Shown here: positions 1 through 11,122 of the stretch, piece by piece
How positions within the stretch are numbered: the first letter of the stretch is position 1
How the letters are laid out: each line of letters starts with the position of its first letter
DNA from: Pandoraea norimbergensis
Lineage (GTDB): Bacteria; Pseudomonadota; Gammaproteobacteria; Burkholderiales; Burkholderiaceae
Assembly: GCF_001465545.3 (NCBI RefSeq)
Contig: NZ_CP013480.3
Coordinates: 5,456,001 to 5,520,000 of the forward strand
DNA: 64,000 nucleotides
Direction: 5' to 3'
Position numbers and translations under genes: made by a program
The notes under the pieces: generated by a model
Databases searched by the model: none
What the model was told of the DNA's origin: nothing
The model's input: the letters and a program-made list of their open reading frames with translations, nothing else

Positions 1-702
<702 letters not shown>

Positions 703-873
703 TCAGCGCGATGGCGGCGGGCGTCGCAACCTTCAGATCGAAGGGTTGCCAACAGGATGCAACGGCGGTGCTGGCAATGCGTGCCGGCAAAAAAGCCGGG
801 GAAGCCGGGAAGCGAAAAGGCCGGGTTGTCGACGTGCGCGCTTCGCATGTCAACCGCCCCGGCCGGCAGGGGC

Positions 874-1701
<828 letters not shown>

Positions 1702-2391
1702 TTACTTGGGCGCCGAGAACAGGCCGCCACCGGAGGTCACGCGCGGCGACGGCACCAGGCCCGTACCGCCGGCAGTACCGGCATTGCTGCTCGATGCAAG
1801 GCCGGCATTCGTCGGCGTGGTCTGCGCAGTCTGGCTGGCCGCCGCGTCGGTCGACACGGTGGCCACATCGTTGACGGCCGGCGTTGCAGCTGCCGTCGGT
1901 GCGGTGGCAGTCGCGTCAGGCGACGGCGATGCCGCTTCCGCTGCGGCCGCGCTCGCGGTGGACGGTGCCGGGGCATCGGTCTTCACAGCCTTGCCTTTCT
2001 GACCATCGATTTCCTGCACCAGCTGGTATTCGGTCGGCAGGTTCTCGCCACCGTCCCAGCGGGCCAGCGCATCGTTCTCGAAATACACCCTCAAGTGGCG
2101 CTCCTGCACCACCGAGGTGTTGCCGCGCTTGAAATAGAAGACGTAATCCCAGCGGTTGGCGTGGAAGATGTCGGTCAGCAGCGGCGTGCCGAGCACCTGG
2201 CGCACTTGATCGCGCGTCATGCCGGCCTTGAGCTGTTCGTAGGCTTCCTTCGAGACGAAGTTGCCTTGAACGATGTTGATTCGATACGGCGTCACGACGC
2301 CGATTACCTTGTCGGTCACGCTGTCGTACGTGGAGCAGCCAGCCAGCGCCAGCAGTGCTGCGGCAGCATAAAGGGAGAGATAACGACGCAA
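1702..2391 (-). CDS. bamE: Outer-membrane assembly lipoprotein BamE (SmpA/OmlA)
   Basis: BamE is a lipoprotein of the BAM complex, which inserts beta-barrel proteins into the outer membrane. The SmpA/OmlA domain is plain: VIGVVTPYRINIVQGNFV, then GMTRDQVRQVLGTPLL and WDYVFYF. A lipoprotein signal precedes it, with lipobox LAGC (Cys19). The frame is open for 39 more codons upstream, but the signal peptide only makes sense from a TTG at 2391 (LRRYLSLYAAAALLALAGC). No ATG is available there and the Shine-Dalgarno is weak, so the start is inferred. After the domain, about 85 residues rich in Ala, Thr and Pro form a probably disordered tail, longer than in enteric BamE. It is divergent from fur, a common betaproteobacterial arrangement. 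Confidence 0.9.
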   Translation of the reverse strand: MRRYLSLYAAAALLALAGCSTYDSVTDKVIGVVTPYRINIVQGNFVSKEAYEQLKAGMTRDQVRQVLGTPLLTDIFHANRWDYVFYFKRGNTSVVQERHLRVYFENDALARWDGGENLPTEYQLVQEIDGQKGKAVKTDAPAPSTASAAAAEAASPSPDATATAPTAAATPAVNDVATVSTDAAASQTAQTTPTNAGLASSSNAGTAGGTGLVPSPRVTSGGGLFSAPK

Positions 2392-2555
2392 ATCTGACTC
2401 GCTTTCAAAAAAATCGAACTTGATCCGGCACGCCGGGCGCGCCGCCACATCGCCCCCGTTGACGGCTGAAACCGTCCCGTTTGCGCCGGTTTGCGCCGGG
2501 CAAGGCAAAAAGGCATTATTATTGGGGCTGTATTGTACTCTAGGGACGTAGAGCG

Positions 2556-2987
2556 ATGCCGAATCCCGCCGATCTGAAAAATATCGGACTGAAAGCCACG
2601 CTTCCGCGCCTCAAAATTCTGGAAATCTTCCAGAACAGCGAGGTGCGCCATTTGACCGCCGAAGACGTTTATCGTCACCTGCTCGGCGAAAACCTCGACA
2701 TCGGTCTGGCCACGGTCTACCGCGTGTTGACGCAATTTGAACAAGCCGGCCTATTGTCGCGCAGTAACTTCGAGTCCGGCAAGGCCGTATTCGAACTCAA
2801 CGAAGGCCATCACCATGATCACCTGGTGTGCCTGGACTGCGGTCGCGTCGAAGAATTTTTCGATGCAGAAATCGAACGCCGCCAGAAGTTGATCGCAAAA
2901 GAGCGCGGTTTCGCACTTCAGGAACATTCCCTCGCCATGTACGGGAGCTGCACGAAGGATCCGTGCCCGCACCGGCAGAAGAATTAA
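2556..2987 (+). CDS. fur: Ferric uptake regulator Fur
   Basis: Fur is an Fe(II)-responsive transcriptional repressor. At 143 aa it has the normal length. The winged-helix N-terminal half contains [11 protein letters not shown] and LGLATVYR-type recognition helices (here [17 protein letters not shown]). The metal-binding half has the histidine cluster HHHDH at 85-89 and cysteine pairs C92/C95 (CLDC) and C132/C137. It is divergent from bamE across about 165 bases. I saw no Fur box in its own upstream region. A tandem 10-mer (two copies of GTTTGCGCCG near 2479-2499) lies in the shared intergenic region. Confidence 0.97.
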   Translation: MPNPADLKNIGLKATLPRLKILEIFQNSEVRHLTAEDVYRHLLGENLDIGLATVYRVLTQFEQAGLLSRSNFESGKAVFELNEGHHHDHLVCLDCGRVEEFFDAEIERRQKLIAKERGFALQEHSLAMYGSCTKDPCPHRQKN

Positions 2988-3062
2988 TTCCATTTCCTTA
3001 CCCATCCCGGGGGCCTTATCCGGGAGATGTTCCCCCAAGTCGGTTATTTGGAACATAAGGAG

Positions 3063-3090
3063 GGATCACCGCATCAAACGGTGATTACCT
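3063..3090. repeat. Short inverted repeat downstream of fur
   Basis: The arms ATCACCG and CGGTGAT flank a 7-base spacer between fur and the Wzz-like gene. The pair is perfect over 7 bp but has no T-run, so it does not look like an intrinsic terminator. It lies about 60 bases before the Wzz-like start and could be an operator or a weak RNA hairpin. Confidence 0.4.
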
Positions 3091-3143
3091 CTCGCGCAAG
3101 GCATACGACCTGTTGGTCACGTCTAGACGTTCGATTCCACCCG

Positions 3144-4016
3144 ATGAATTACGACAAAACACCTTACGAAACGACCTCAGAAGGGTTGTCCGACGTCTCG
3201 TTCGCAGACATCCTGAACTTCGCGCGAACCAACATCAAATGGATTGCCAGTCTCGCCATTGTGGGCGGCGCCATCGGTGTTGGCAGCACGTTTCTCGTGC
3301 AGAAAGAATGGGAAGGCAAGCTGACCCTGCAAGTGGGCCGCGCAGCAGGATCCCCGGTAAGCGGGCCAGATGGGCCGCTTATCGAGTCGATACAGCAAAC
3401 CGTCGGACGTGTCGGTTTGAACAATTTCCGCGACGATCTCGCGGAAAAGGTGCTGCCCGAACTCAAGGGCAATCTGGACGCGCTGCACAAGTCTGTTGTC
3501 TGGAAAACGATCAAAGCCCGCGCGATCCAAGGCACCACCTACGTCGAAATCGTCGCGCGTGGCACTTCAGAGCAACAGGCCGGGCAGGCACTCTCCACGG
3601 CAGCGCAACAACTTCTCAGTGAACACGCGGCAATTCTGGAAAGAGTACGCGATCTGCCCAAGCAGCAATTGAGCGTCATCGACGCCGCCATCGATGCGAA
3701 TACGAAGGCGCAAGAGCAACTCGGCACGGCGCTGGCGCATTCCAAGAACACGGATTCCGTCATGGCACTCAGCGCCCTCCAGAGCAGCCGCTCGGAGCGG
3801 GCAGTGCTCAATGACAGCCGGTATCGCGTTTCGCAACTGCTCGCCCCCGATCAGTCATACAACACGCGCATCATCAGTGCCGCGCAAGTTGACGATCACG
3901 CCGTCTATCCCCGGAAGCTCTACTTCGGTGGTGGCGGGCTGGTGTTGGGCGGCATTCTCGGCGTGCTGATCGGGCTGTGTCGCAAGAAGACGGTCAATCG
4001 TCGCGAGGCGTCGTAA
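3144..4016 (+). CDS. Wzz-like chain-length determinant membrane protein
   Basis: This resembles polysaccharide co-polymerases of the Wzz family, which sit in the inner membrane and set the chain length of O-antigen or related polymers. The 290-aa product has the family plan: a short cytoplasmic N-terminus with SFADILNFARTNIKWIASL, a first membrane helix at about 33-52, a long periplasmic helical region, and a second helix near 260-279 preceded by the typical YPRKLYFGGGG. The frame stays open upstream to 3027, but ATG 3144 places the first helix as in Wzz. No glycosyltransferase, polymerase or flippase gene is nearby, so it is an orphan between fur and gapA. Family assignment is from layout and motifs; the substrate is unknown. 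Confidence 0.75.
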   Translation: MNYDKTPYETTSEGLSDVSFADILNFARTNIKWIASLAIVGGAIGVGSTFLVQKEWEGKLTLQVGRAAGSPVSGPDGPLIESIQQTVGRVGLNNFRDDLAEKVLPELKGNLDALHKSVVWKTIKARAIQGTTYVEIVARGTSEQQAGQALSTAAQQLLSEHAAILERVRDLPKQQLSVIDAAIDANTKAQEQLGTALAHSKNTDSVMALSALQSSRSERAVLNDSRYRVSQLLAPDQSYNTRIISAAQVDDHAVYPRKLYFGGGGLVLGGILGVLIGLCRKKTVNRREAS

Positions 4017-4030
4017 CGTCATCACACGAG

Positions 4031-4053
4031 AAACGCATGTCTTCATGCGTTTT
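4031..4053 (+). terminator. Hairpin after the Wzz-like gene
   Basis: AAACGCATG and CATGCGTTT pair around a TCTT loop, followed by a short T stretch, 14 bases after the Wzz-like stop codon. Confidence 0.5.
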
Positions 4054-4067
4054 CCCGAACGCAAAAG

Positions 4068-4101
4068 AAAAAGCCGCTGTCTTTCGACAGCGGCTTTTTT
4101 T
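4068..4101. terminator. Bidirectional intrinsic terminator between the Wzz-like gene and gapA
   Basis: A perfect stem AAAGCCGCTGTC/GACAGCGGCTTT is flanked by A and T runs, so it can end both the rightward Wzz-like transcript and the leftward tkt-gapA transcript. Confidence 0.85.
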
Positions 4102-4123
4102 ATGCAACTACCGAAGCAGCAAC

Positions 4124-5134
4124 TTACTTGGCCGACATCAGCGCGACGGTCGTGTCGAGCATGCGGTTCGAGAAGCCCCACTCGTTGTCGTACCACGACG
4201 TCACCTTCACCAGACGACCCGAGACCTTGGTCAGCGTACCGTCGAAGTTCGACGATGCCGGGTTGTGGTTGAAGTCGACCGACACCAGCGGTGCCGTGTT
4301 GTACGTGGCGATAGCCTTGAGCGGACCTTCTGCGGCTTCCTTCAGGATCGCGTTGACTTCGTCGACCGTCGTGTCGCGCTTGGCGATGAACGACAGGTCA
4401 ACGATCGACACGTTGATCGTCGGAACGCGGATGGCGTAGCCGTCGAGCTTGCCGTTCAATTCCGGCATCACCAGACCGACGGCCGAAGCGGCGCCCGTCT
4501 TGGTCGGGATCATGCTCATCGTGGCCGAACGGGCACGACGCAGGTCTTCGTGATAAACGTCGGTCAGCACCTGATCGTTGGTGTAAGCGTGCACCGTCGT
4601 CATCAGGCCGTTTTCCAGACCGATCTTGGCGTGCAGCGGTTGCACCAGCGGTGCCAGGCAGTTGGTCGTGCACGAAGCGTTCGAGATGACCGTATCGGTC
4701 GACTTGAGCACGCCTTCGTTCACGCCGAACACGACCGTAGCGTCCACATCCTTGCCGCCCGGGGCCGAGATGATGACCTTCTTCGCGCCGCCCTTCAGGT
4801 GCGCGCCGGCCTTTTCCTTCGTGGTGAAGAAGCCCGTGCACTCGAGCACGACGTCCACGTTCAGCTCGCCCCACGGCAGTTCTGCCGGGTTGCGGTTAGC
4901 CAAAACGCGAATCTTGTCGCCGTTGACGATCATGTAATCGCCGTCGACCGTCACCGTGCCCGGGAACTTGCCGTGCGCGGTGTCGTATTGCGTCAGGTGA
5001 GCATTGGTCTGCGCATTGCCCAGATCGTTGATGGCGACGATTTCGATGTCGTGCTTCTTGCCACCTTCGTAATGGGCACGCAGTACGTTGCGGCCGATAC
5101 GGCCATAGCCGTTAATAGCGACGCGAATGGTCAT
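4124..5134 (-). CDS. gapA: Glyceraldehyde-3-phosphate dehydrogenase, type I
   Basis: This enzyme converts glyceraldehyde-3-phosphate to 1,3-bisphosphoglycerate with NAD+ in central carbon metabolism. At 336 aa it has the normal length. The NAD-binding loop is GYGRIGRN at 10-17, the active-site motif is SNASCTTN with the nucleophile C155, and the general-base histidine is in [10 protein letters not shown] (H182). The start [16 protein letters not shown] at 5134 is the family start; the frame is open 40 codons further but runs into tkt. It lies 28 bases downstream of tkt on the same strand, so a tkt-gapA operon is likely. Confidence 0.97.
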   Translation of the reverse strand: MTIRVAINGYGRIGRNVLRAHYEGGKKHDIEIVAINDLGNAQTNAHLTQYDTAHGKFPGTVTVDGDYMIVNGDKIRVLANRNPAELPWGELNVDVVLECTGFFTTKEKAGAHLKGGAKKVIISAPGGKDVDATVVFGVNEGVLKSTDTVISNASCTTNCLAPLVQPLHAKIGLENGLMTTVHAYTNDQVLTDVYHEDLRRARSATMSMIPTKTGAASAVGLVMPELNGKLDGYAIRVPTINVSIVDLSFIAKRDTTVDEVNAILKEAAEGPLKAIATYNTAPLVSVDFNHNPASSNFDGTLTKVSGRLVKVTSWYDNEWGFSNRMLDTTVALMSAK

Positions 5135-5162
5135 GGGGGTTTCTCCGTAAGGTCTAACGAAA

Positions 5163-7175
5163 TCAGCCAAGCACGGACTTGACCGTCGCGACCACGTGGT
5201 CGACGGTGAAGCCGAAGTGTTTGAACAGCACGCCGGCCGGAGCCGACTCGCCAAAGGTGTCGATACCGACCACGCCGCCTTCCAGGCCGACGTACTTGTG
5301 CCAGAACGCCGTCACACCGGCTTCGATGGCCACACGCGGCACGCCGCGCGGCAGCACGCTGTCGCGATACGCCTTGTCCTGACGGTCGAACACGTTGGTC
5401 GACGGCATCGACACGACGCGCGCAGCAATACCCTCGGCGGCCAGAACGTCGGCGCCCTTGAGGGCCAGATCCATTTCCGAACCGGTTGCGATCAGCACGA
5501 TCTGCGGATTCGCCACGTCACGCAGCACATAGCCGCCGCGACGAATATTGGCGATCTGCGCGTCGTCGCGCGAGACGAACGGCAGGTTCTGACGGCTGAG
5601 CACCAGGCTCGACGGGCCATCGTGACGCTCCACGGCAGCCACCCAGGCGCTTGCCGTTTCCGTCGTATCGCACGGACGCCACACGTCCATTTGCGGAATC
5701 AGACGCAGGCTGGAGACGTGCTCGATCGACTGGTGCGTCGGGCCGTCTTCGCCCAGACCGATCGAATCGTGCGTGAACACGAAGATCGAACGCAGCTTCA
5801 TGAGCGCGGCCATGCGCAGCGCGTTGCGGCTGTAGTCCGAGAACGTCAGGAACGTGCCGCCGAACGGAATGTGACCACCATGCAGCGCGAGGCCGTTCAT
5901 GATGGCGCTCATGCCGAATTCGCGCACGCCATAGTTGATGTGGTTGCCGTACTGCACGCCATCGGCGTTGGCACGCACCGGCTTGCTGGCCTTCCAGTTG
6001 GTCAGATTCGAGCCGGTCAGGTCGGCCGAGCCGCCGAGGAATTCCGGCAGCACGGCAGCGAGACCTTCGATGGCCAGTTGCGACGCCTTACGCGTTGCCA
6101 CGGTCTCGGCCTTCTCGTTGGTCTTGGCGATCAGTGCGGCAGCCGCCGACTTGAAGTCGCCCGGCAGTTCGCCCTTCATGCGGCGCTCGAACTCGGCGGC
6201 TTCGGCCGGGAACTGGCTGCGATAAGCGGCAAAACGCTCGTTCCAGGCAGCTTCGGCTTGTTGACCCGCGGCCTTGGCGTCCCATGCGGCGTAGACTTCG
6301 GCCGGCACTTCGAACGGCGGCAGGGTCCAGCCCAGCGCGGCACGCGTGGCGGCGATTTCATCCGCGCCCAACGGCGCGCCGTGCACGTCGTGACCGCCTT
6401 GCTTGTTCGGTGCACCCTTGCCAATCAGCGTCTTGCAGCAGATCAGCGTCGGACGATCCGACGTCTTGGCCTGCGCAATGGCAGCATCGACCGCGTCGGC
6501 GTTGTGTCCGTCGATATCGCGGATCACGTTCCAGCCATAGGCTTCGAAACGCTTCGGCGTGTCGTCGGCAAACCAGTATTCGACGTCGCCGTCGATCGAG
6601 ATGCCGTTGTCGTCGTACAGCGCGATCAGCTTGTTCAGGCGCAGCGTACCGGCCAGCGAGCAGGCTTCATGCGAGATACCTTCCATCAGGCAGCCGTCGC
6701 CGAGGAACGCATACGTGTAGTGATCGACGATATCGGCGCCCGGGCGATTGAATTCCTTCGCGAGCAGCGCTTCGGCCAAAGCAAAGCCGACGGCATTCGT
6801 GATGCCCTGACCCAGCGGGCCCGTCGTCGTCTCGATACCCGGCGTGATACCCACTTCAGGGTGACCCGGCGTCTTGCTGTGCAGTTGGCGGAAATGCTTG
6901 AGTTCTTCGATCGGCAGATCGTAGCCCGTCAGATGCAGCAACGAGTAGATGAGCATCGAGCCATGGCCGTTCGACAGCACGAAGCGGTCGCGATCGAACC
7001 AGTGCGGATTGACGGGGTTGTGCTTGAGGTGACGGCCCCAGAGCGCGACCGCGATATCGGCCATGCCCATAGGCGCACCAGGGTGACCGGAGTTGGCCTG
7101 TTGGACCGCGTCCATGGAGAGGACGCGAATGGCGGAAGCCATCAGCGCAGCCGTAGCAGTAGAGGAGTTCGTCAT
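5163..7175 (-). CDS. tkt: Transketolase
   Basis: Transketolase moves two-carbon units between sugar phosphates in the pentose phosphate pathway using thiamine diphosphate. The 670-aa product begins [19 protein letters not shown]. It has the substrate-binding [10 protein letters not shown] (H31), the TPP motif starting [12 protein letters not shown] at 159, the catalytic region with [10 protein letters not shown], and a normal C-terminal domain. It is first in the leftward pair with gapA. Confidence 0.97.
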   Translation of the reverse strand: MTNSSTATAALMASAIRVLSMDAVQQANSGHPGAPMGMADIAVALWGRHLKHNPVNPHWFDRDRFVLSNGHGSMLIYSLLHLTGYDLPIEELKHFRQLHSKTPGHPEVGITPGIETTTGPLGQGITNAVGFALAEALLAKEFNRPGADIVDHYTYAFLGDGCLMEGISHEACSLAGTLRLNKLIALYDDNGISIDGDVEYWFADDTPKRFEAYGWNVIRDIDGHNADAVDAAIAQAKTSDRPTLICCKTLIGKGAPNKQGGHDVHGAPLGADEIAATRAALGWTLPPFEVPAEVYAAWDAKAAGQQAEAAWNERFAAYRSQFPAEAAEFERRMKGELPGDFKSAAAALIAKTNEKAETVATRKASQLAIEGLAAVLPEFLGGSADLTGSNLTNWKASKPVRANADGVQYGNHINYGVREFGMSAIMNGLALHGGHIPFGGTFLTFSDYSRNALRMAALMKLRSIFVFTHDSIGLGEDGPTHQSIEHVSSLRLIPQMDVWRPCDTTETASAWVAAVERHDGPSSLVLSRQNLPFVSRDDAQIANIRRGGYVLRDVANPQIVLIATGSEMDLALKGADVLAAEGIAARVVSMPSTNVFDRQDKAYRDSVLPRGVPRVAIEAGVTAFWHKYVGLEGGVVGIDTFGESAPAGVLFKHFGFTVDHVVATVKSVLG

Positions 7176-7372
7176 GGTGACCAGCCGGAATAGCGGGCGT
7201 GCCCCGTTGCCGCGAGCTGCCGCGCGAAATCAAGTGCAGGATAAAGATCGCGATTTTATCAGATACGGCACCTCCCCGGGTCGCTTGCGGTGAACTTCCC
7301 CAAATGGCGAGAACGTGGAATGATGCCAAAAAGTGGCGCAATCACCGCAATTTAGAGGAAGTTGTCACAACA

Positions 7373-8314
7373 ATGCCCGTCAAAAGCGACGTCACTGCGG
7401 ACGATTCCGATGCCGCACTCAAGCCGTTTTCCGCCCCACTCGGCCCTTGGGCGACCTACGCCCTCGCCGGCCGCACGGTGGCGACGGCGGTATCGCCCTA
7501 TCAGCACATCGAAATCGTCGATCTTCCGGCCCTCGGCCCGCTCGGACGCGCCTATCGGCTCGACGGGCGGTTCATGGCCAGTCTCGCTGATGCTCACATT
7601 TGCCACGAGTGCATGGTCCATCCGCTGCTGCTTGCGCACGGCGACGCGAAACGCGTGCTCGTGATCGGTGGCGGCGATGGCGGCTCGGCGCGCGAAGCCT
7701 TGCGTCATGCCAGCGTGACCGAGGTCGTCATTGCCGAACTCGATGCGCAAGTCCCTGCGATGATCTTGCAGCACATGCCGTCGCTCGCCGATGGCGCGTT
7801 CGACGACCGGCGCACGACGCTCGTCATCGGCGACGCACGCGATTTTGTCGACGCCGCGCTCTCGCATGGCGACCGATTCGACGCCGTGATCTTCGACCTC
7901 ACTGAAACCGACGGTGCCGCCGCCCCGCTGCATGGCGCCGCGTTCTTTGCAAAAGTCCGGTCACTTCTGACACCCCGTGGCGGCATTGCCGTGCAACTGG
8001 GTGCCCCGTGGTTCGAGCCGGTGCAGGTGCGGCGAGTGCTTGCAGCGCTACGCTCGGTCTTCGCGCGCGTGCAGCCGATGACGGCCTACGTGCCCCTTTA
8101 TGGGTCGCAGTGGGCGTTGGCCGTCGCCAGCGATGCGCTCGATGCGCGCGGCACCGATGCCAACTCGCTGCAAACGGCCGCCCAACGGGCTTCCCCCGAT
8201 CAACTACGCAGTCTTAGGCACTACGCCGTGTCGCGCCACACGGCGCTTTTCGACATTCCTCCCGACCTGACGGATACGCTTGACGCCCCCAATACGCCCA
8301 TTGGCACGAGATGA
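7373..8314 (+). CDS. Spermidine synthase-like methyltransferase-fold protein
   Basis: The protein (313 aa) resembles polyamine aminopropyltransferases. It has LDGRFMASLADAHICHECMVH in place of the usual LDG...DE..YHE..VH stretch, the cofactor loop VIGGGDGGSARE at 98-108, and VIFDLTETDG where spermidine synthases have DSTDP. The first active-site Asp is kept, but the DE pair and the STDP residues are changed, so the substrate cannot be assumed to be putrescine. I chose ATG 7373 because AGAGGAAG precedes it; an ATG at 7304 lacks such a site. It is divergent from tkt, and no S-adenosylmethionine decarboxylase gene is nearby. Confidence 0.75.
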   Translation: MPVKSDVTADDSDAALKPFSAPLGPWATYALAGRTVATAVSPYQHIEIVDLPALGPLGRAYRLDGRFMASLADAHICHECMVHPLLLAHGDAKRVLVIGGGDGGSAREALRHASVTEVVIAELDAQVPAMILQHMPSLADGAFDDRRTTLVIGDARDFVDAALSHGDRFDAVIFDLTETDGAAAPLHGAAFFAKVRSLLTPRGGIAVQLGAPWFEPVQVRRVLAALRSVFARVQPMTAYVPLYGSQWALAVASDALDARGTDANSLQTAAQRASPDQLRSLRHYAVSRHTALFDIPPDLTDTLDAPNTPIGTR

Positions 8315-8426
8315 CTCGCTCGGGGTGAAGATCGTGCGCGTTCCTTGTATATTGGATGCTCGTATCGAGCGCCGGGCCTGAGGGCCGGTTCTTACGGCCG
8401 CCCGGCAGCAACAACGGAGGAAAGTC

Positions 8427-8849
8427 ATGTCCGATCCCCGCCCGTCACATGTGCCTTGGTTGACGCCCTATCTGACCGTGCGCGACGCGCGAGCTTCCGC
8501 CACGTTTTACGAGCAGGCGTTTGGCTTTACCGTGCACAACACGATGGACGACGATGGCGCCGTGATGCACGTCGAAATGTTCTATCAAGGCGAATTGATC
8601 CTGATGTTCGCCCCCGAAGGCGCGTTTGCCAGCGCGGCCCGCTCGCCGCGAACCTCGGGCGTAGAAGCGCCACAGAGCTTTTATGTTTTCACCGACGATG
8701 TCGACGCGCTTTACGCGCGGGCGACCGCTGCCGGCGCCAAGGGCCTGATGCCGCCCGAAGACCAGTTCTGGGGCGATCGATTCTGCCAGCTTGAAGATAT
8801 CGACGGCTATCGCTGGGGTTTCGCGCGTCCCGTCGCACCTCGTCGTTAA
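8427..8849 (+). CDS. VOC-family (glyoxalase/bleomycin resistance-like) protein
   Basis: This 140-aa single-domain protein has the beta-alpha-beta-beta-beta vicinal-oxygen-chelate pattern: WLTPYLTVRDARASATFYEQAFGF, then VMHVEMFYQGELILMF, then SFYVFTDDVDALYARATAAGA and a closing EDIDGYRWGFA. Such folds bind a metal through His/Glu residues. The reaction is not predictable from sequence, and many relatives act in detoxification or antibiotic binding. GGAGGAAAG sits 6 bases before the ATG. It appears to be a single-gene unit. Confidence 0.8.
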   Translation: MSDPRPSHVPWLTPYLTVRDARASATFYEQAFGFTVHNTMDDDGAVMHVEMFYQGELILMFAPEGAFASAARSPRTSGVEAPQSFYVFTDDVDALYARATAAGAKGLMPPEDQFWGDRFCQLEDIDGYRWGFARPVAPRR

Positions 8850-8961
8850 GTGCCAGCGGCGACCCTTGGGGTATGCTTCAGCCCCTGACCGGTCGGAGAT
8901 TCGCTTCGAAAGCACCGACGTCGCCCATTTTTACGCCTGATCCGGCCCCTTCCCACCGCGT

Positions 8962-9699
8962 ATGCCCCGTTTCTTCGTTGATGCGCCCTTGCACACCGGC
9001 GCCCTGCTCGACCTTCCCGACGCGGTCGTGCGTCATGTTCAGGTATTGCGTCTTAAAGCGGGCGACACGCTCACGCTGTTCAATGGCACCGGCGGCGAGT
9101 ATCCGGCCGAACTAATGAGTCTGGAAAAGCGACACGCCACGGTGCAACTGGGTGAACACGATTCCCGCGAGGCTGAAACCCCTTATCGCGTGACGCTGGC
9201 GCAGGGCATCGCCGGCGGCGACAAGATGGACTGGTTGATTGAGAAAGCGATCGAGTTGGGGGTGACCGACATCCAACCGCTGTCGACCGAGCGCTCGGTG
9301 ATCCGGCTCGACACCGAACGGGCCGCCAAACGGGTCGCGCATTGGCAAGCGCTGGCGCAGGCGGCATGCGAACAATGCGGCCGAAATCGCGTGCCGCAGA
9401 TCCTGCCGGTCCGGCCGATTACGGCGTGGTTACGCGACCAGGACGCGGTTACGAGTTACGCATGGCGTGTGCTATTGTCACCTAGAGCGGACAGCGGCTT
9501 TGATTCGCTATTGCCGCAGGCACCGGCGCAGCCCGGCGTGTTGCTCTTCGGCCCGGAAGGCGGGCTTACACCTCAGGAAGAAACCCTCGCGCGCGACACC
9601 GGCTTTGAGGCGATTCGCCTCGGGGATCGGATTCTTCGCACGGAGACAGCGGGTATTGCAGTCCTTGCGGCACTTGCCGCACGCTGGGGGGGTTGGTAA
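8962..9699 (+). CDS. rsmE: 16S rRNA (uracil(1498)-N(3))-methyltransferase
   Basis: RsmE methylates N3 of U1498 in 16S rRNA using S-adenosylmethionine. The 245-aa protein has the family start MPRFFVDA, a PUA-like N-terminal domain, and the SPOUT trefoil-knot signature: LLFGPEGGLTPQE at 195-205 and LGDRILRTETA ending at 230. AGGIAGGDKMDWLIEKAIELGV-type residues near 82-101 also match the family. Length is normal. Confidence 0.95.
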   Translation: MPRFFVDAPLHTGALLDLPDAVVRHVQVLRLKAGDTLTLFNGTGGEYPAELMSLEKRHATVQLGEHDSREAETPYRVTLAQGIAGGDKMDWLIEKAIELGVTDIQPLSTERSVIRLDTERAAKRVAHWQALAQAACEQCGRNRVPQILPVRPITAWLRDQDAVTSYAWRVLLSPRADSGFDSLLPQAPAQPGVLLFGPEGGLTPQEETLARDTGFEAIRLGDRILRTETAGIAVLAALAARWGGW

Positions 9700-9761
9700 G
9701 GCTTAGTGTTGGGTAACTCTGTAACGAGTCACGGCCTAGCAGGCCTCAAGGAGAAATCGTC

Positions 9762-10403
9762 ATGGGTATTCTCGATTCCATTCTCGGCGGCGCGGCCGGC
9801 AACCCCGCAGGCGGTAACAGCGGTGGCGGCAATACGCGCATGTTGCTGCTGATGGGCCTGCTGGCGATGATCGCCAGTCATGCGGGCAAATCGGAAGGGC
9901 AGGACGGCGGTGGCGGCGGTTTGCTGGGCTCACTCGGCGGTGCGCTGGGTGGCATGCTCGGCGGCGGCGCCGCGGCGGGTGGTGCTGCTGGCGGACTCGG
10001 CGGTCTGCTGGGTGGCTTGCTCGGCGGTGCTCAGGCACCTCAGCCCGGCGGCGCGGGGGCACCGGCGACTTCGCCCACCGATCTGGTCGGCGCACTCGGC
10101 GGTCTTGGTGGTCTCACGCAGGTGCTGGAAAGCGGTGGTCTGGGTGACGCCGTGAAGTCCTGGATCGGCACCGGCGGTAACCAACCGGTTTCCCCCGATC
10201 AGGTGGCTCAGGCACTCGGCCCGGGCGGCCAACTCCAGCAGTTGGCCAACACGGCGGGGGTCAGTACGGACGAAGCGGCACAGCAACTGTCGTCAATTCT
10301 CCCGGAAGTCGTCAATCACCTCACACCAAACGGCGATGTCCCGCAGGGTCAGTTCGATCTGGCGGGCCTTGCCCAGAAGTTTCTCGCCGGACACACGTCC
10401 TGA
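9762..10403 (+). CDS. YidB-family (DUF937) glycine-rich protein
   Basis: The 213-aa product starts MGILDSILGG after AAGGAG. The first 125 residues are Gly/Ala-rich with repeated GGLLGGLLGG-like blocks and one hydrophobic stretch (MLLLMGLLAMIAS). The C-terminal 85 residues match the YidB pattern: GLGDAVKSWIGTGGNQPVSPDQV, LGPGGQLQQLANTAGVSTDEAAQQLSSILPEVVNHLTPNG. The function of YidB proteins is not established. A strong terminator follows. Confidence 0.8.
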   Translation: MGILDSILGGAAGNPAGGNSGGGNTRMLLLMGLLAMIASHAGKSEGQDGGGGGLLGSLGGALGGMLGGGAAAGGAAGGLGGLLGGLLGGAQAPQPGGAGAPATSPTDLVGALGGLGGLTQVLESGGLGDAVKSWIGTGGNQPVSPDQVAQALGPGGQLQQLANTAGVSTDEAAQQLSSILPEVVNHLTPNGDVPQGQFDLAGLAQKFLAGHTS

Positions 10404-10460
10404 GCGACTGACCGGGTAAAAGTGTGACGGGCCGACATCGGCCCGGGAGCCCGGAAAATG

Positions 10461-10493
10461 AAAAAAGGTCCGCGATTGCGGACCTTTTTCTTT
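10461..10493 (+). terminator. Intrinsic terminator after the YidB-like gene
   Basis: AAAAAGGTCCGC and GCGGACCTTTTT form a perfect stem with a T-run. It also has an A-run on the other side, so it may serve the leftward barstar gene as well. Confidence 0.9.
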
Positions 10494-10566
10494 GCATCAT
10501 GACGAACGCTGAATCAGTCGATCGGGCGATATTCAGTGACGTTCACACCAAATCACGCCCCGATGC

Positions 10567-11115
10567 TTACGCGAACGAGTAGAACACGCGGAAGCTCACG
10601 CGCCGTTCGCCCCAGAATTCGGCGGCATCGCGGAACACGTCCAGCAGCGTTTCTCGCGCATCTTTGTCGAACTTCGTCGCCACCGGCAGCCCTTCGAGCA
10701 CGACCACGAAGCCCGGCTGTGCGCCGCTGCGGCTGACGAGATCGGTCAGGCAATCGTGTAAGGCGTCAAAGTTCTTGCCGAAATGCTTGGGGAGCTGGAA
10801 GGACGTAGCGATCGTTTCAAGCACTTCGGCCTTGCTCTGCGCCTGAGCGCAGTTGGCATACAGGAAGTGCTGCCCCAGTCGCTCGGCCTCGTCAGCCAGC
10901 TCCGGCACACGGAAAGCGCGGATCGACTGCACAATATTCGGCCTGACGGTCTTGAAAAGACTCATATCTCCCTCTTCCGATAAGGCATGGCGGCGGCCAG
11001 CCCGCGCAACAGCATGCAGGCCCAGCACCTGCTTGAACAAGTTGCCCTCGCCCGCACCGAATGGATCTGCCATAAGATCTTTCCCGCGTTCTTGTGCGAA
11101 AACCGGCTCACTCAT
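10567..11115 (-). CDS. Barstar-family RNase inhibitor
   Basis: Barstar proteins bind and block guanyl-specific RNases in the cytoplasm. The conserved helix is clear: LPKHFGKNFDALHDCLTDLV at 109-127 matches barstar's LPEYYGENLDALWDCLTG, keeping the two interface aspartates (D117, D121). The product is 182 aa, about twice the length of Bacillus barstar. The first 50 residues form an extension before a natural-looking second start at M51 (MSLFKTVRPN). I kept ATG 11115 because AAGGGA, overlapping the upstream RNase stop, lies about 11 bases before it. Only 7 bases separate it from the RNase stop codon, so translational coupling with its partner is likely. Confidence 0.9.
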   Translation of the reverse strand: MSEPVFAQERGKDLMADPFGAGEGNLFKQVLGLHAVARAGRRHALSEEGDMSLFKTVRPNIVQSIRAFRVPELADEAERLGQHFLYANCAQAQSKAEVLETIATSFQLPKHFGKNFDALHDCLTDLVSRSGAQPGFVVVLEGLPVATKFDKDARETLLDVFRDAAEFWGERRVSFRVFYSFA

Positions 11116-11122
11116 ACTGCTG

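Noticed and set aside
780..872. Imperfect hairpin after dapB
   Set aside because: GGTTG/CAACC-type pairing with mismatches and only a weak T-run; not strong enough to call a terminator.
5196..7193. Plus-strand frame of 665 codons opposite tkt
   Set aside because: Antisense of transketolase, same composition artefact.
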